A DNA stretch of 64,000 nt from Molossus alvarezi. Taxonomy: Eukaryota > Chordata > Mammalia > Chiroptera > Molossidae. Positions within the stretch are counted from its first letter, which is position 1. Each line of letters begins with the position of its first letter. Position numbers and translations under genes: made by a program. The stretch is from the NCBI GenBank assembly GCA_037176705.1, contig CM073885.1, forward strand, positions 165,716,290-165,780,289, in the 5' to 3' direction. This document shows positions 34,847 to 46,346 of this stretch, in pieces. The notes beneath the pieces are model-generated. The model saw only the letters and a program-made list of their open reading frames with translations. It was not told the DNA's origin and did not search any database.

Positions 34847-35287
34847 CTTTAGGAAATTGGTTTGCTCTGTACTCAGTAAACTGTAATTTAGGAACTATAA
34901 CTTGTATGTCTAAGCAAATGCAGTTTATTGATATAACAGTGAATCAGAGATACTTCTTAAATATCCTTTGGGATTCCTTTTAGGGAAGTACTTAAAATAT
35001 CAACATGGGAAAAGAGATTATGTTAGTATAAAGTATCAAGATAAGTTCTTTTACTGCTTCTGGATAAAGATAAACATGAGTTTAACCAATGTTTACCTAA
35101 GAATAAAAATCGTCAGAAGCCAACTTCTCTGAAAAAAATTTTTTTAATACCTGTCAGCAGAAGAAACGATGGAAAAAGATCTCAGGGATGTAATTGTTCT
35201 TTTTGTAGCTGAATGCCTCTACAAAGAGTTTGGCATGCCTATTAAAACCTTAGAAAATCTAATGTGTGTTGTCATGAACTGTTCTAG

Positions 35288-35460
35288 GTATATCCAGGGC
35301 CTCAAAGTGGTGCTTACCTGGTTGCAGGAAATGCCCAGATGAGCCATATCCAGAGCTACAGTCTTCCTCCAGAGCAACTGTCTTCTCTCAGCCAAGGAGC
35401 AGTTCCACCATCTGCAAACCCAGTCCTTCCTACTCAGCAGACTCAGGCTTCTTACCCTAA
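35288..35460 (+). CDS. STAM: STAM exon 13 (Pro/Gln/Ser-rich tail)
   Basis: 173 bp, about residues 404-460, from VYPGPQSGAYLVAGNAQ to TQQTQASYP, low complexity and presumably disordered. One residue is missing compared with my recollection of the human protein in the Pro run before SGAY. The donor is AA|GTAATT, with T rather than G at +5, and a minus-strand SINE begins about 60 bp downstream. Confidence 0.96.
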
Positions 35461-35519
35461 GTAATTTGATTATTGACTGTTATTTGGAGTTAGTGCTATA
35501 AATATTCTTTTTAAAAATA

Positions 35520-35737
35520 TCTTTAAAAAAAAAATATATATATATATATATATTTAATTTTAGAGAGAGAAAGAGAGACACTGATGTGAAAGAGAAACAT
35601 TGATTGGTTGCCTCCCATATGTATCTCAACCAGGAATTAGACCCGCAACTTGGACATGTTCCTGACTGGGAATCTAACCTGCCTCCTTTTGGTGTATGGG
35701 ACAACACTCCAGCCAACTGAGCTACACCAGCCAGGGC
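35520..35737 (-). repeat. Diverged SINE after exon 13
   Basis: A (TA)n run at 35531-35552 has grown in its A/T tail. Head complement GCTACACCAGCCAGGGC. Confidence 0.8.
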
Positions 35738-36523
35738 AAAATTTTTATGTGCCCTTGATCATCTGTAACCATAAGAACTGGATAAGAAAACTCCAGAATA
35801 GATGTCATCACTGATACCAGATGGTTAACTCTTTTGTGGTGATGAGTGAGTTCTACAGGAACTCCTGCAGTATTGCAGTACTAGCCAGTAACCAGTCCTC
35901 TGTCTTACTGACTCACTAAACTGCTGTTGTGTTCGTTTTTGTTTTTATTTGAGTTTATGATGGTACTTGCTAAAGACTTGAATGAAACTTAGATTTGATA
36001 ACTATATATCATTTCCCACAAATTTCATAGAAGATATGTATGTTTTTGTTATTATTATTGTTTCAGAATTTATGGTTCTGAGACACATATTTCCTTCTTT
36101 TTGCCCTGTGTTGAAATTTAGTATATACTGTAGCAAGATAAATCATTTGGAAAGGGATGTTGCAAGAAACCACTATTCCTGTGGTTCATGAGGCAAGTAT
36201 CTGAATGTAAAATGACAGGTTCATTGTTTTGGTGATTTACTTATTATTTCTGTTAATTACATGATTATATATTATGCAATCTATAATTGCATAAATGCTG
36301 CTTTAGTGTGAATCTAAGCTGAAGTCTTTCTCTCGAAACAAAAGATAGGCTTTAGTGTTCATCAATGTATAATTCTAGAAATCATGTTATTCTGACTCAC
36401 AATAAATGTTTCTTGGTGGCACAGGTGCAATTTCTAGAAACATTTTCTTCAATATTGGAGTTGCCAAGGAATGCTTATGTACTACTATTACTGTTGTTAT
36501 TACTCATCCTCAAAAGACCACAC

Positions 36524-36757
36524 TCTGGCCCGGCTGGTGTGGCTCAGTGACTGAGCATCAAGCCTTGCACCAAGAGGTTGCCAGTTCAATTCCCAGTTAG
36601 GGCACATGCCCAGGTTGTGGGCCCGATCCCCAGTGGGGGGCATGGAGGAGGTGGCTAATCAGTGTTCTTTCTCATCGATGTTTCTATCTCTCTCTCCCTC
36701 TCCCTTCCTCTCTCTCTAAAAATCAATAAAGAAACAATAAAATAAAAAATTTAAATT
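36524..36757 (+). repeat. SINE, second type, with AATAAA tail
   Basis: Head GGCTGGTGTGGCTCAG, body CAGTGGGGGGCATGGAGG, tail AAAAATCAATAAAGAAAC. The near duplication AAAAGACCACAC / AAAAAGCCACAC flanks it. Confidence 0.92.
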
Positions 36758-37489
36758 AAAAAGCCACACGGGATTTTTAGGGATTTGCAAACATTATTTT
36801 CTAGTTACATCTAGTGTCATGAAGTGACCGTAAGAAAGAGGGTAGTGAGGAGGCCTATTATACTATCAAAAAATAAGATACTCCCTGAGTGTAGCTCAGA
36901 AGAAGAAGAAAAAGTTAGGTATAGCTCTTTCTGTCCCAGGACTTTTTTTAACATTGAAATTTGGTGAAAATGAGGACCCTTACATGGAAAAGAAGCAAAC
37001 AGGTAGGGAGCAGCTATTGTTAGGAGAAGAGCATGCTGCCGTAAAAACCAGATACAAAGTGAGTAGAGTTAGGTATTGTAGAGAAACCGGCCAGTGTACA
37101 TGATTTATGCAGGAACCTCTTAGATATTTTAGTGTCATCTAGAAATGCTGCCTCTTTTCCAGCGAGTCCTCTGTTACTGTGTCACATACTGCTCTAGCCA
37201 CCTTGTTCTTCAGATCCTTTCTTAGTTCAGGGCCTTGAGAAATTTCCTTGTAAATGAGAGAATCATTTGGTAGGTATTTAAACATGCCATGCTGCAGAGC
37301 TGTAACACCTTGTTGCTGTTCTCTAGGGGTGGTTCTTTCTGCTTCTACAGTCTGGATGTGAAATACTGGTGCAGGGCCTGCACTGTACTGATACACTGTA
37401 TCTTAATGTTAGCTCTCAAGAAACATGTGTGCACTTCAACAGGTACTTTTGTGTAGAGCATTTCCTTGAAATCTTTAGCCCACTTTGAC

Positions 37490-37755
37490 TGACTAATTCA
37501 TGTTTATTTGTTCTTAGCTTCGTCTTTACTAGAACACCCTCCCATCACTCCAATACTGTTCCTGCTCTCTTGCTGTCACAGGATCTCAGCACACTGCGTA
37601 CTGTCTCATAATCACCTTTAGACTTGTCTGTACCCCCACTAAGCTATTACATCTTGAGAGTTGGAGTACAGTTTCTTTTACCTTTATATTTTTTGTGTAG
37701 CACAAAGTTGTATACTTGGTAGGAACTCAGTAAATATTAGGTAAATAAGTGCTTA
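37490..37755 (+). mobile_element. L2 3' end
   Basis: Ends in ACTTGGTAGGAACTCAGTAA ATATTAGGT-type wording after CTATTACATCTTGAGAGTTG, the L2 3' terminus. Confidence 0.65.
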
Positions 37756-37890
37756 AGATGGTAATTTGAAGTGCTGTATTGGGCCAGTAAGATATATTTT
37801 AAATTCTTTACAAAGTCTTCACAAAGGCTTTGAGGCGGTTTTTAAAAAGATATATAAATGTGTAACATACTCTATATAAGAACAGTTGTA

Positions 37891-37998
37891 CAGGATGGGG
37901 CAAAAGTAGCTTTCAAGTTATGAGTTTGCAAGACACCAAGTTTATTCTTGTATTATTATTTATTAATTATTGTATTATTTTTTGTACAAACAACTGTA
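37891..37998 (+). mobile_element. Mariner/Tc1-like MITE, right end lost
   Basis: Starts after TA with CAGGATGGGGCAAAAGTAG. The interior (GTTTATTCTTGTATTATT) and ACAACTGTA near the right match the same family as the copy at 6.8 kb, but the outer right inverted repeat is absent. Confidence 0.75.
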
Positions 37999-38284
37999 TT
38001 TGACACAAGCTTTCTGATTGCAGATCAAGGTCAATGGGGAATTTTTCCCCCCATTTTTGGTGGGCAGTTTTTTTTTTAGTGACCCTCGTTCATATCTAGG
38101 AGGCAATTTCTTATTCTTTACATATAATTTTGGTTCTAGGGTTATCACTTTTCCTGACTGTGTCACCCTAGGATGATCTTACTGATCATTGGGGAAGTAG
38201 TATGGATGCAGTTTCCTAAACTCTCCTATAGTGATGGTGATAATAATAGTACTCAGGTGACCAAAGCTGTGTACTTATTTATTA

Positions 38285-38380
38285 TTTCAAGTTACTCTGT
38301 TAAACAGGTGTTTATTGAGCATTTAGTCTGTGCCAGATACCATGCTAGACACTTGACATACAACAGTGAGTTTCTTCCCC
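38285..38380 (-). mobile_element. L2 3'-end scrap
   Basis: GTGTTTATTGAGCATTTAGT followed by CTGTGCCAGATACCATGCTA. Confidence 0.55.
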
Positions 38381-38877
38381 TCCACACAGGTTTATTGAGA
38401 CATAACTGACATACAACAGTATGTAAGTTTAAGGCATACTACTTGTTGATTTGATATATTTATATGTTGCAAAATGGTTACCACCATGCATTAGCTGACA
38501 CCTTCATCCCGTCTCATAGTTACCATTTCTTTTTTGTGGTGAGAATGTGTAAGGTTTACTCTCTCAACAACATTCGAGTACCTGATAATGTATTGTTAGG
38601 TAAAATTGCCATATTGTACATTAGATTCCTAAACTTGTTCATCTTATAAATGGAAATATGTACCCTTTGTCTAATATCTCCCCATTTCTTACACTCCCTA
38701 ACCCCTGGTAACCACCACTCTACTGTTTGTCTTAGTTTGACTTTTTTAGATTTTACATGTAACTGAAGTCATATAGTTTATCATTCTCTGTTTACTTAGC
38801 ATAATGTCCTTAGGTCTCATCCAAGTTGTTACAAATGTCAGATGTTTCTTTTTTTTTTTCATGGCTGAATAATATTC

Positions 38878-38878
<1 letters not shown>

Positions 38879-38919
<41 letters not shown>

Positions 38920-38931
38920 ACACACATACAC
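38879..38931. repeat. (TG)n microsatellite in L1
   Basis: About 19 TG units, then ACACACACA. Confidence 0.98.
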
Positions 38932-39202
38932 TACATCTTTACCCATTCTTCTGTTGTTGGATGCTTAGGGTGTTGCCATATTTTGGCTGTTTTGAGTAGT
39001 TTTGCAGTGAACATGGGGGTACAGATCTATAAGACCCTGATTTCACTTCTTTGGATTGAAGTGGGACTGCTGGATCATATGGTAGTTTAATTTTTTGTTT
39101 TTTGAGAGGGACCTCCCTATTATTTTCCAAGTGGCTACACCAATTTACATTTCCATCAACACTGCATAAGGATTCTCTTTTCTCTACATCCTTGTCAACT
39201 CT

Positions 39203-39441
39203 ATTTTTTTATCCTCACCTGAGGACATTTTTGCATTTATCTTCAGATAGAGTGAGAGGGAGGGAGAGAGAGAAAGAAACATCGATGTGAGAGAGACACA
39301 TCAAGTGGCTGCCACCCACACGACCCCAACCGGGGCCGGGGACACACTGCAACCAAGGTACATGCCCTTAGCGGGAACCGAACCCTGGAACTGTCTGGTC
39401 CACGGGCCTATGCTCTAACAGCTGAGCCAAACTAACCACGG
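39203..39441 (-). repeat. VES SINE inside L1, perfect target duplication
   Basis: CCTTGTCAACTCT flanks both sides (39190-39202 and 39442-39454). The L1 text resumes after it. Confidence 0.95.
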
Positions 39442-40034
39442 CCTTGTCAACTCTTGTTATCTCTTATCTTTGATGATAGCCATTCTAACTGGTGTGAGGT
39501 AGTATTTGATTTTGGTTTTGATTTGTAGTTCCCTGATGATTTGTGAAATTGAGCACCTTTTCTTGTACCTGTGGAATGGGGAGTTGCGAAAACACATCCT
39601 ACCAAAGGATTAAAGTCCGTGGTGGGAGACATGAGAGATATACTTGGAGTTATACTTGGAGATATACTTGGAGTCAAAGATAATGAGTGGTCCTTGTTAT
39701 CATGTTAAGGAGCTTGGGTCTTGCTGGGAAAGCCCACAAAGGGCTTTAAATGGCAATAGGAAAGGTGAATTCATAGTCGCTAGGTTAGACGCTGGGAGAC
39801 TTTGTATATTAGACAAGAAATTGTCTAACTACAGGATATAATGATAGAGATAGAATAAGAGTTTTTTAAGAGATTAGCAGATGATTGCATATGGATGACA
39901 AGCTGAGGAGATAGAGCAGCTATAAGAGAAAATATTGGGTAAATTTTGGGTTTTGCCCTTGGGCAATTGGGTAAATGGTGGAACTATAATTTGATATAAG
40001 GAATATACACCAAAGTGCAAGTAATTACAATAAT

Positions 40035-40250
40035 AGCTAGTCTTAATTGGGATGTTTAGTAAATGCCAGGCACTGTGCTATATGCTTTGCATGTATTAAC
40101 TCATTTATTTTAATCTCTGAAGTAGATACACTATTCTCCCATGTTATAGATGAGGAAACTGAAGCATGGAGGTGTTCCACTTAGTTAAGATACAAAACCA
40201 GGCATTTTGGCTCCAGAGCTTAGCACTTAGTTCCAACATTATATTATAGT
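40035..40250 (-). repeat. MIR
   Basis: AAATGCCAGGCACTGTGCTA, CATGTTATAGATGAGGAAAC and TGGCTCCAGAGCTTAGCAC. Confidence 0.8.
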
Positions 40251-41029
40251 AGTATTGTGACCTTTATTGATGTAAATAATAAGCATAAAATCTGATTTCT
40301 TGTAATACTTTTTATCTCACAAAGGAAAACATATGGAATAATAATGAGTGATGCCTTTGAGCATTAAGTGGCTACATTAGTTGGTGGAAATTAGCACTAA
40401 GAGACCACCAATTATAATAATGAATTGTTTAATTTGTTCAGAGTTTACCAGCAATTGATTTATAAACAGTATAGCAGTTGAAGAATTTAGAAACAGGCAA
40501 TATTTTGAAATTTTCCCGTTTTATAGTTTGTTTTACATTTTTAATAAAAATGTGGGGGGGTGGATCTCAACATTAAAGCTGTTAGTATTTTTCTTTATAT
40601 AACTAAGCTAGTGTCGGACACATGGTAGAAACTCAAATACCAGGCTGGGAGTGTGGTGAGAGGAAGCAGAGGCAGTGGATGAAGACAGCTCTGAAGGAAT
40701 TTTTTGGTGGAATGGGAGCAGTGCGCAGGTGGAGGGCGCCGGCATGGGACCATCGACAGCTGACAAGGTATAGCGGGAGGGAAGGCACAGCGTCTGAACG
40801 GTGTAGGAACAGATCACTGATAAATGTGGTGGTGGGAGTAGATGGAAGGTCTCTTTTATTTGCTTCTTTAGTTTCAGAAAATAAGAGAAACAAAGTTATC
40901 AGGCTTTCATCTTCCCTAGTCTACCAGAACTGCTCTTGTCAAGGACTGGTGATTTCCTTATTGCCAGATGCAGTGGTCACTTTCTTTTTGAAATACTTCT
41001 TCACTTGACTATAACCATTCTCTCTTAGT

Positions 41030-42475
41030 TTTCCTTCCACTTTATTGCCACTCCTCAGTCTTCTTTGCCTAGTGCTTCTCCATCTTCCTGACTTCTAGGT
41101 GTAGGGCTCAAACCATGGATTGCTTTTTGCTCTGTAGTCATTCCTAGGGGATCTTATTCAGGCCCATGACTGAACACCAGGTGCAGCTGATGACTCCCAA
41201 ATATATATGTCTAGTCCTATCTCTCCACTGGTCTGTAGACTTGAATAGCTGACCACCTATTCATTACGTTTTGTAAATCTCCTAGATACCTCACTTTGCA
41301 TGTCCAAAACTATACTTTTATTCTCCTTCCCCAGGTTTATTGTAGTCCTTATCTGCCATTTGTAGTCCTTTTAGTGAATGCCCACTCTACCAGTTATTTC
41401 TACTATTCAGCTCTAAAACCTCAAGCATTCTTGTCCACTCTGCCCACTAGCAAATTTTGATGGTAATGCCTTCAAAATCTTTCCCTTTCCTCTCCTCTTC
41501 ACCAAGTCTGCCATGGCTCTAGCCACCTGTCAGCTCTACCTGGACAATTATAGTAGCCTAAGTCAGATATTCTTTCTTGTATCCTTGGCCCACAGTGAGC
41601 CAGTTAAGACCTAAATCAAATCACGTTATTCTATCTAAAATCAACCAGTGTCTTTCCATCTCACTCAGATATATTCCAGAATCCTTACTATGGTCTGTAA
41701 AGCACTGTATATTCTAAGGCTCCTCTCCCCTTTAATTCTGACACATTATCTTATCTTTTCTCCTTGCTCACTCTGCTTTAGCCATCATGGCCTCCTTTCT
41801 GGTACTTGAATGTGCCGGGCATTTTCTTTTCTCAAAGGCTTCTGTGCTTGCCATTCTCTTTCCTTGATCAACTTGTTTTCCTATATAATTGACATGACTC
41901 CCTCTCTCACTTTTTTTAGGTCTTTGCTTAAATTTTTCCTTATGTGAAATTTTTCCCTAACGTACAAGCCAGAATCTCGTCTCAGAAACACTTGGTCCTC
42001 CTACTATAGTTTATTTTTCTTCATACCGGTTTACATATTATAAATTTGTATATCATTTTTCTCCTACTAGAATGTAAGCTTCATGACGGTGGGACTTTTT
42101 TCCTTCTTTCACTATATCCCAGTGCCTAAAGTACTTAATATTTGACACATTTTTGGTATTTATTTATTTGGTTTTTAAATCCTTACCCAAGGATATTTTT
42201 CCATTTATCTTCAGATAGAGTGTGAGGGAGGGAGGGAGAGAGAGAGAGACAGAGAGAGAAACATCATTGTGAGAGACACATCGATTCGATGCCTTCCGCC
42301 CGACCCCTACCAGGGCCGGGATTGAACCACAACCAAGGTATGTGCCCTTGACTGGAATTGAACCCGAGACTCTTTGGTCTGCAGGCTGATGCTCAAACTG
42401 CTGAACCAAACCAGCCAGGGCACATTGTGAGTATATAATAAAATATTTATTGAATGGGTGTTTAATGAATAGCTT
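41030..42475 (+). mobile_element. L2 3' region, split by a SINE
   Basis: Over 1 kb of L2 wording: CTTTCCATCTCACTCAGATA, GCCATCATGGCCTCCTTTCT and ACTAGAATGTAAGCTTCATG. The terminal AATATTTATTGAATGGGTG comes after the SINE. Confidence 0.78.
42170..42421 (-). repeat. VES-related SINE inside L2
   Basis: Tail complement ATCCTTACCCAAGGAT, in which both hairpin strands have changed together. It splits the 3' end of a plus-strand L2. Confidence 0.9.
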
Positions 42476-42539
42476 TCCTGTTTATCTCTAAATGGGTATG
42501 TCAGTCAATATTGATCTGAATGTTTTTTCCCTTCCACAG

Positions 42540-42765
42540 CTCAATGGTCACTTCTGTTCAAGGAAATACATATCCCACCCAGTCTTCATTATATAGCCCT
42601 CCTCCTGCTGCTGCTGCCGCTGACGTCACTATATACCAGAATGCAGGAACTAATATGTCCCATGTGCCAAACTATAATTTAACATCATCAGCGCTGCCTC
42701 AGCCAGGAGGCAGTCAACAGCCACCTCAGCCACAGCAGCCATATTCTCAGAAGGCTCTGCTATAG
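42540..42765 (+). CDS. STAM: STAM exon 14, coding part, with stop codon
   Basis: 74 codons plus TAG at 42763-42765 (about residues 462-535). It starts SMVTSVQGNTYP, contains a five-Ala run encoded by mixed GCT/GCC codons, and ends in the Pro/Gln-rich QPPQPQQPYSQKALL that is diagnostic of STAM1. The acceptor is CCTTCCACAG. The Ala run is shorter than in human, a length-variable site. Confidence 0.97.
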
Positions 42766-45146
42766 GATTTGGGATTCCTCTTTGATCTGCTAAATGCCGC
42801 TGACAATGTTATGAGATTCTTTGATATCTTAAGGTTTATTTATCCTCAGCTTATAGGAATCTGTCTTGGTCAACCAGTTCAAATATTCAAGATTATGTTG
42901 TCAAGAAGGTAGAACTCTCTTCAGTTTGCACTGACTTTTCAGAGGTCCCCCTCTCACCCCCAGGAATGAAACTACTTACAACATTTAATTCCTTTCATAA
43001 TATGAAAGAATTGATACAACATTATTTGTCTCAGAATTACCTGGTCTGCAAAAAGTCAAACTTACAAAAATTGTTGTGGCAAATGTTATGTACATATATT
43101 GCTATGTTAACTTCATTAGTGGCCATTCTGAATCACAGTGGTGATCATGTGAATATATTTAACACTGTTAAATTAATTTGCATTGCTATTTTATTTTAAT
43201 CATGAACAACTACCATGTTTCATAATATTTTGTGTAAATTTAAGATAATTACACTATCCTTTTAAAGTGCAGGAGAACAAAGCTGTAGCATATTTACATG
43301 AAGACATGTCAGTGTTTTGGTTTTACATTAAAATGAAGTTTCTTTTGACTGATTGTGAGCTAAACCTATGTACATTATGTCTTTCTGTAGCCTCTGCATA
43401 CTACTAGCTGTCATCACACCAGCATACAGTAGCTAAATTTTTGGTGCAGTTATAGCAAATTATGTTCCCCTTAAACTTTTACATTTTGGCATGATATTTC
43501 AGAATACTGTGGGACCATGACACAAAATTAAGTAGGATCACGTTCTTTATATTTTATTTTTAAAGAAATAATGTTGATTTACTTTTTCCTAGTTGAAGAC
43601 AGTAATTAGGTTTATAAACTGTATACTGTGTTTATTGGTGGCACTGACACCAAAGATAGAGGCAATGGGTAGAAATTTTTAAACTAGAAAGAAACCATGA
43701 ATAACACTACATTTTCAAAGTCTCTTGTTATTTTTTAGGATATTAAAAAAATGATTCATTTGTCTTATCCCACTACCAGTCTTTTAAATATGTCTTTAAC
43801 ATATTGTATCCTTTAATTCTTCATTAAAATGGATATAAGCAGATGTTTCAACGTAATCAATATTCCTGACTTTGCTTAAGTCTGTATGTTTATTCTTATC
43901 TTTCAAACTGGATTATGGGACTGCTCTCTCTCTTTTTAAAGTTCTAATGGAATTGTGTTGGCTTCTTGTTCAGGAGTATTTTTCAATGAATGCTCTTCTT
44001 TAATCCACATGAAATGTGTTTTTCACTGACATTTTAATCTTAAATATTTATAATTTTCCTGGTGTGCTGTACTGTTATTTAACACTATTATTTAAAGAAC
44101 TGAAAAAACCGAGTTGAACATCATATTAAATGAATTGATTTAACAGATTTCATACCATAAATGAAAATTTAATTTGTATTTTCTAAGGCTGTTATAATCA
44201 GATAACTTGTTTCTTTCCCTTCTGACAAATGATTTCATTTTTGGCAAGGAGTCTTAATGGTGATTATAGTTTCAAATTCAAAGAACCATCTTCAAGTGTT
44301 TTACCCAGGTGTTGTGTTTTCCTAACTTGAGAGTCTGTTACCCTCAAATAGAAATTTTAAAATTTGAATTCACACATTACATTAAAAAATTGTAATATGT
44401 TGTCTTTTGATCAATGTTGTCAAACAGATCATGATCTTTATTCCAGTTTGAATAGTCTAGTTTAACTGATACACTTTCCCCCTTCATACTGTATTTTTGT
44501 CTTTGTCTTTTGATAAATTCCTGTTTACCAATGGCAGATATATTATTTTCCCATTTTATTTTGGTATCTTTCATGCTGTGAGATCAGTTACATATTCTCT
44601 TGTTTGCCTTTTGCCCTGTAAAAGTCAAGGAATGGTACAATGAAAAAAACTACCCTTATTACAATGCTTGTATATATTTTTTACCCATTAGTATGCTTAT
44701 AAAGGTTTTAATGATGAATACTTAAAACTGATACTACATTAGTTTGTGTTTTTAATATCAAATGAAAAAGTTTCAATGAAAAGGAAACACTGGGTTTTCT
44801 GTCTTTTTAGATGACATGGCAAGGACAGAAATAGTAAAGGACCAGATAGGAGCACAGTGATTTGTTAAGACCAGTATATGTGTTGTACTATCAAAAATAT
44901 CTTTCTTTAAAATATGCCTTTTTAAAAAAATAGGGAATATAATTATTTATAAAATGAACTAACCACAATATGAATTTCTGTGAAGTAAATTTACTTCTTA
45001 GTTTATTTGCTTTATAAAGTTTGAGTGTGTGCCCACAAACTAGTGACATCTAAGTGGGACAAACCCCGTGGCCAATAACGAATATTTTTTGGTATGTAGC
45101 CTCAAAATGTGTATGTATGTGCATTTACAAATTGTACAAGTTCTAA

Positions 45147-45150
45147 TATA

Positions 45151-45183
<33 letters not shown>

Positions 45184-45184
45184 G
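45147..45184. repeat. (TA)n microsatellite
   Basis: Uninterrupted TA except for one CATA. Confidence 0.97.
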
Positions 45185-45399
45185 ATACATTATAAAACAT
45201 ACCAAAAAAATAGAAGTCTTAAGAGGATGAATGGAAAAATTATGAATACAAATTCAATTATTTTCTTCCTGTATCTCTGGTTCTTTCAGTCTATGCCCTA
45301 AGATGTGTATATAGCCGATTTGGAAACCGGCTTTAGATGTTAAGATTAAAGAAAGGGAGTAGGATATTACTGAGTTGGCCCCTTGAAGTAAATATCTGA

Positions 45400-45880
45400 T
45401 ACTGTACGTGGTGCTTTTTCCAACAACTTTTTACACTGAGAATTTTCAGATCTACAGAAAGATTGAAAGAATAATACATTGAAACGGAAATAGTCTTTGT
45501 ATAGATTCACTGATCATTAACATTGTCACATTTGCTTTATTTCTTTATGTATGTTTATATATAGACAAATTGTAGACATTGTAAATTATACTCCTAAGTA
45601 TTTCATTATGTACCTTCTAAGGATAAGTATATTCTCCTGAGGATAAGTACATACATCTAAGGAAATTAACTAATTCTATAATATGTTATCACATGTCCCC
45701 CAAACTTATACATTCTTTTAAAAAAAATCTAGGAATATATATTCCACATTTTTATTTCTCTTTATTCTGTTAATCTAGATTAATGTTGTCTTTTTTCCTC
45801 CATGTCATTGACTTTTTAAACATCTACACTAGTTATCTCATAGAATGCCCCATATTCTGGATTTATCGCTTGCTTCTTTC
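45400..45880. mobile_element. Possible old L1 relic
   Basis: Text such as ATTAACATTGTCACATTTGC and TATAGACAAATTGTAGACAT resembles old L1M sequence. Orientation not settled. Confidence 0.4.
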
Positions 45881-46346
45881 TTTATAGTGTTATTTAACTT
45901 GATTCTCTGTTCTCATTTTACTCTCTTTATTGTTAACCTAATCCTAAAAGAATTACAATCTGAACCATATTATTTATGATTAAAAGTGATAAATCTAAAT
46001 TCTTTAGGCTCACAACAGAAAACTCTACATGTACGTGAACATGGTTAACCTTACAGTGTAGTTACTCTGTATGACAGACTACACACTCAGGCCATTGATG
46101 CTACCGTAGCTCAGTAAGTTCTGTGGTCTTCGTTTCAAATTGCATTCAGAGTCACTGAAGAAAATTTGTGCTTTTAAAGAAAAAATAAATAAGCCTTCCT
46201 TTCCCCCATTGAAACCAAAATCAACTCTTATTCATCTACCTGATTCCCTCTGGATGGCTTTTCTGTCATTTTAGAAATATAATAAGCAATTACAGGACTT
46301 TGTTTTTGGGTGCATACATTTTGTCATGTTTTAAAAAAGACTTCTT

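Larger units (their letters stand above)
33579..35287 (+). other. STAM: STAM intron 12
   Basis: Holds a MER5A fragment, a C13A12 homopolymer junction (34271-34294) and a MER1-group hAT copy. 34850-35280 has nothing recognised. Confidence 0.85.
38386..39575 (-). mobile_element. L1 fragment split by a SINE
   Basis: TTATTGAGACATAACTGACA, GGCTGAATAATATTCCAGTG and CCATTCTAACTGGTGTGAGG. A TG microsatellite (38879-38917) replaces the usual TGTGTATATA. Confidence 0.85.
35461..42539 (+). other. STAM: STAM intron 13
   Basis: The longest complete intron here (7.1 kb). It has SINEs, two plus-strand L2 3' ends, a mariner MITE, an antisense L1 with a SINE inside, and a MIR. 35740-36520 and 40260-41030 show nothing recognisable. 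A minus-strand SINE ends about 120 bp before the exon 14 acceptor. Confidence 0.85.
13405..42765 (+). other. STAM: STAM gene body (exons 3-14 of 14; 5' end outside window)
   Basis: Twelve exons joined in phase give an uninterrupted reading frame recognisable as STAM1. The order is partial VHS domain (about residues 43-148), UIM (about 171-190), SH3 (about 211-268), an alpha-helical region that pairs with HGS, a tyrosine motif (Y371, Y381, Y384) and a Pro/Gln-rich tail. From known biology, STAM with HGS forms ESCRT-0 on early endosomes. VHS and UIM bind ubiquitin; the SH3 recruits the deubiquitinases STAMBP and USP8. The human protein has 540 residues; counting 42 residues for the missing exons, this one comes to about 535, the difference being a shorter Ala run near residue 480 and one residue less before SGAY. 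STAM2 is the alternative, but the C-terminal tail and exon 3-5 sequence fit STAM1. Every splice site is GT-AG. Exons 1-2 were searched for by eye in 1-13404 and not found. Confidence 0.97.
42766..46200 (+). other. STAM: STAM 3' UTR and downstream flank (end uncertain)
   Basis: AT-rich, no convincing ORF. There is no AATAAA until 46184-46189. Earlier ATTAAA hexamers at 43327, 43823, 44125 and 44379 are candidate poly(A) signals. Two matches to the Pumilio consensus TGTANATA lie at 43089-43096 and 44669-44676. The stretch from about 45.4 kb resembles an old L1, so the transcript probably ends before it. Confidence 0.5.

Noticed and set aside
39637..39675. Short tandem repeat of ATATACTTGGAG
   Set aside because: Three short copies, ordinary slippage.
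40622..41008. 128-codon plus frame in STAM intron 13
   Set aside because: Runs into the L2 region and shows no recognisable protein; overlapping minus frames are equally long.
42621..42628. Perfect CRE palindrome TGACGTCA
   Set aside because: Lies inside the coding part of STAM exon 14 and is explained by the Ala-Asp-Val-Thr codons.
42966..43199. 77-codon frame after the STAM stop
   Set aside because: In the AT-rich 3' UTR, with low-complexity composition and no recognisable domain.
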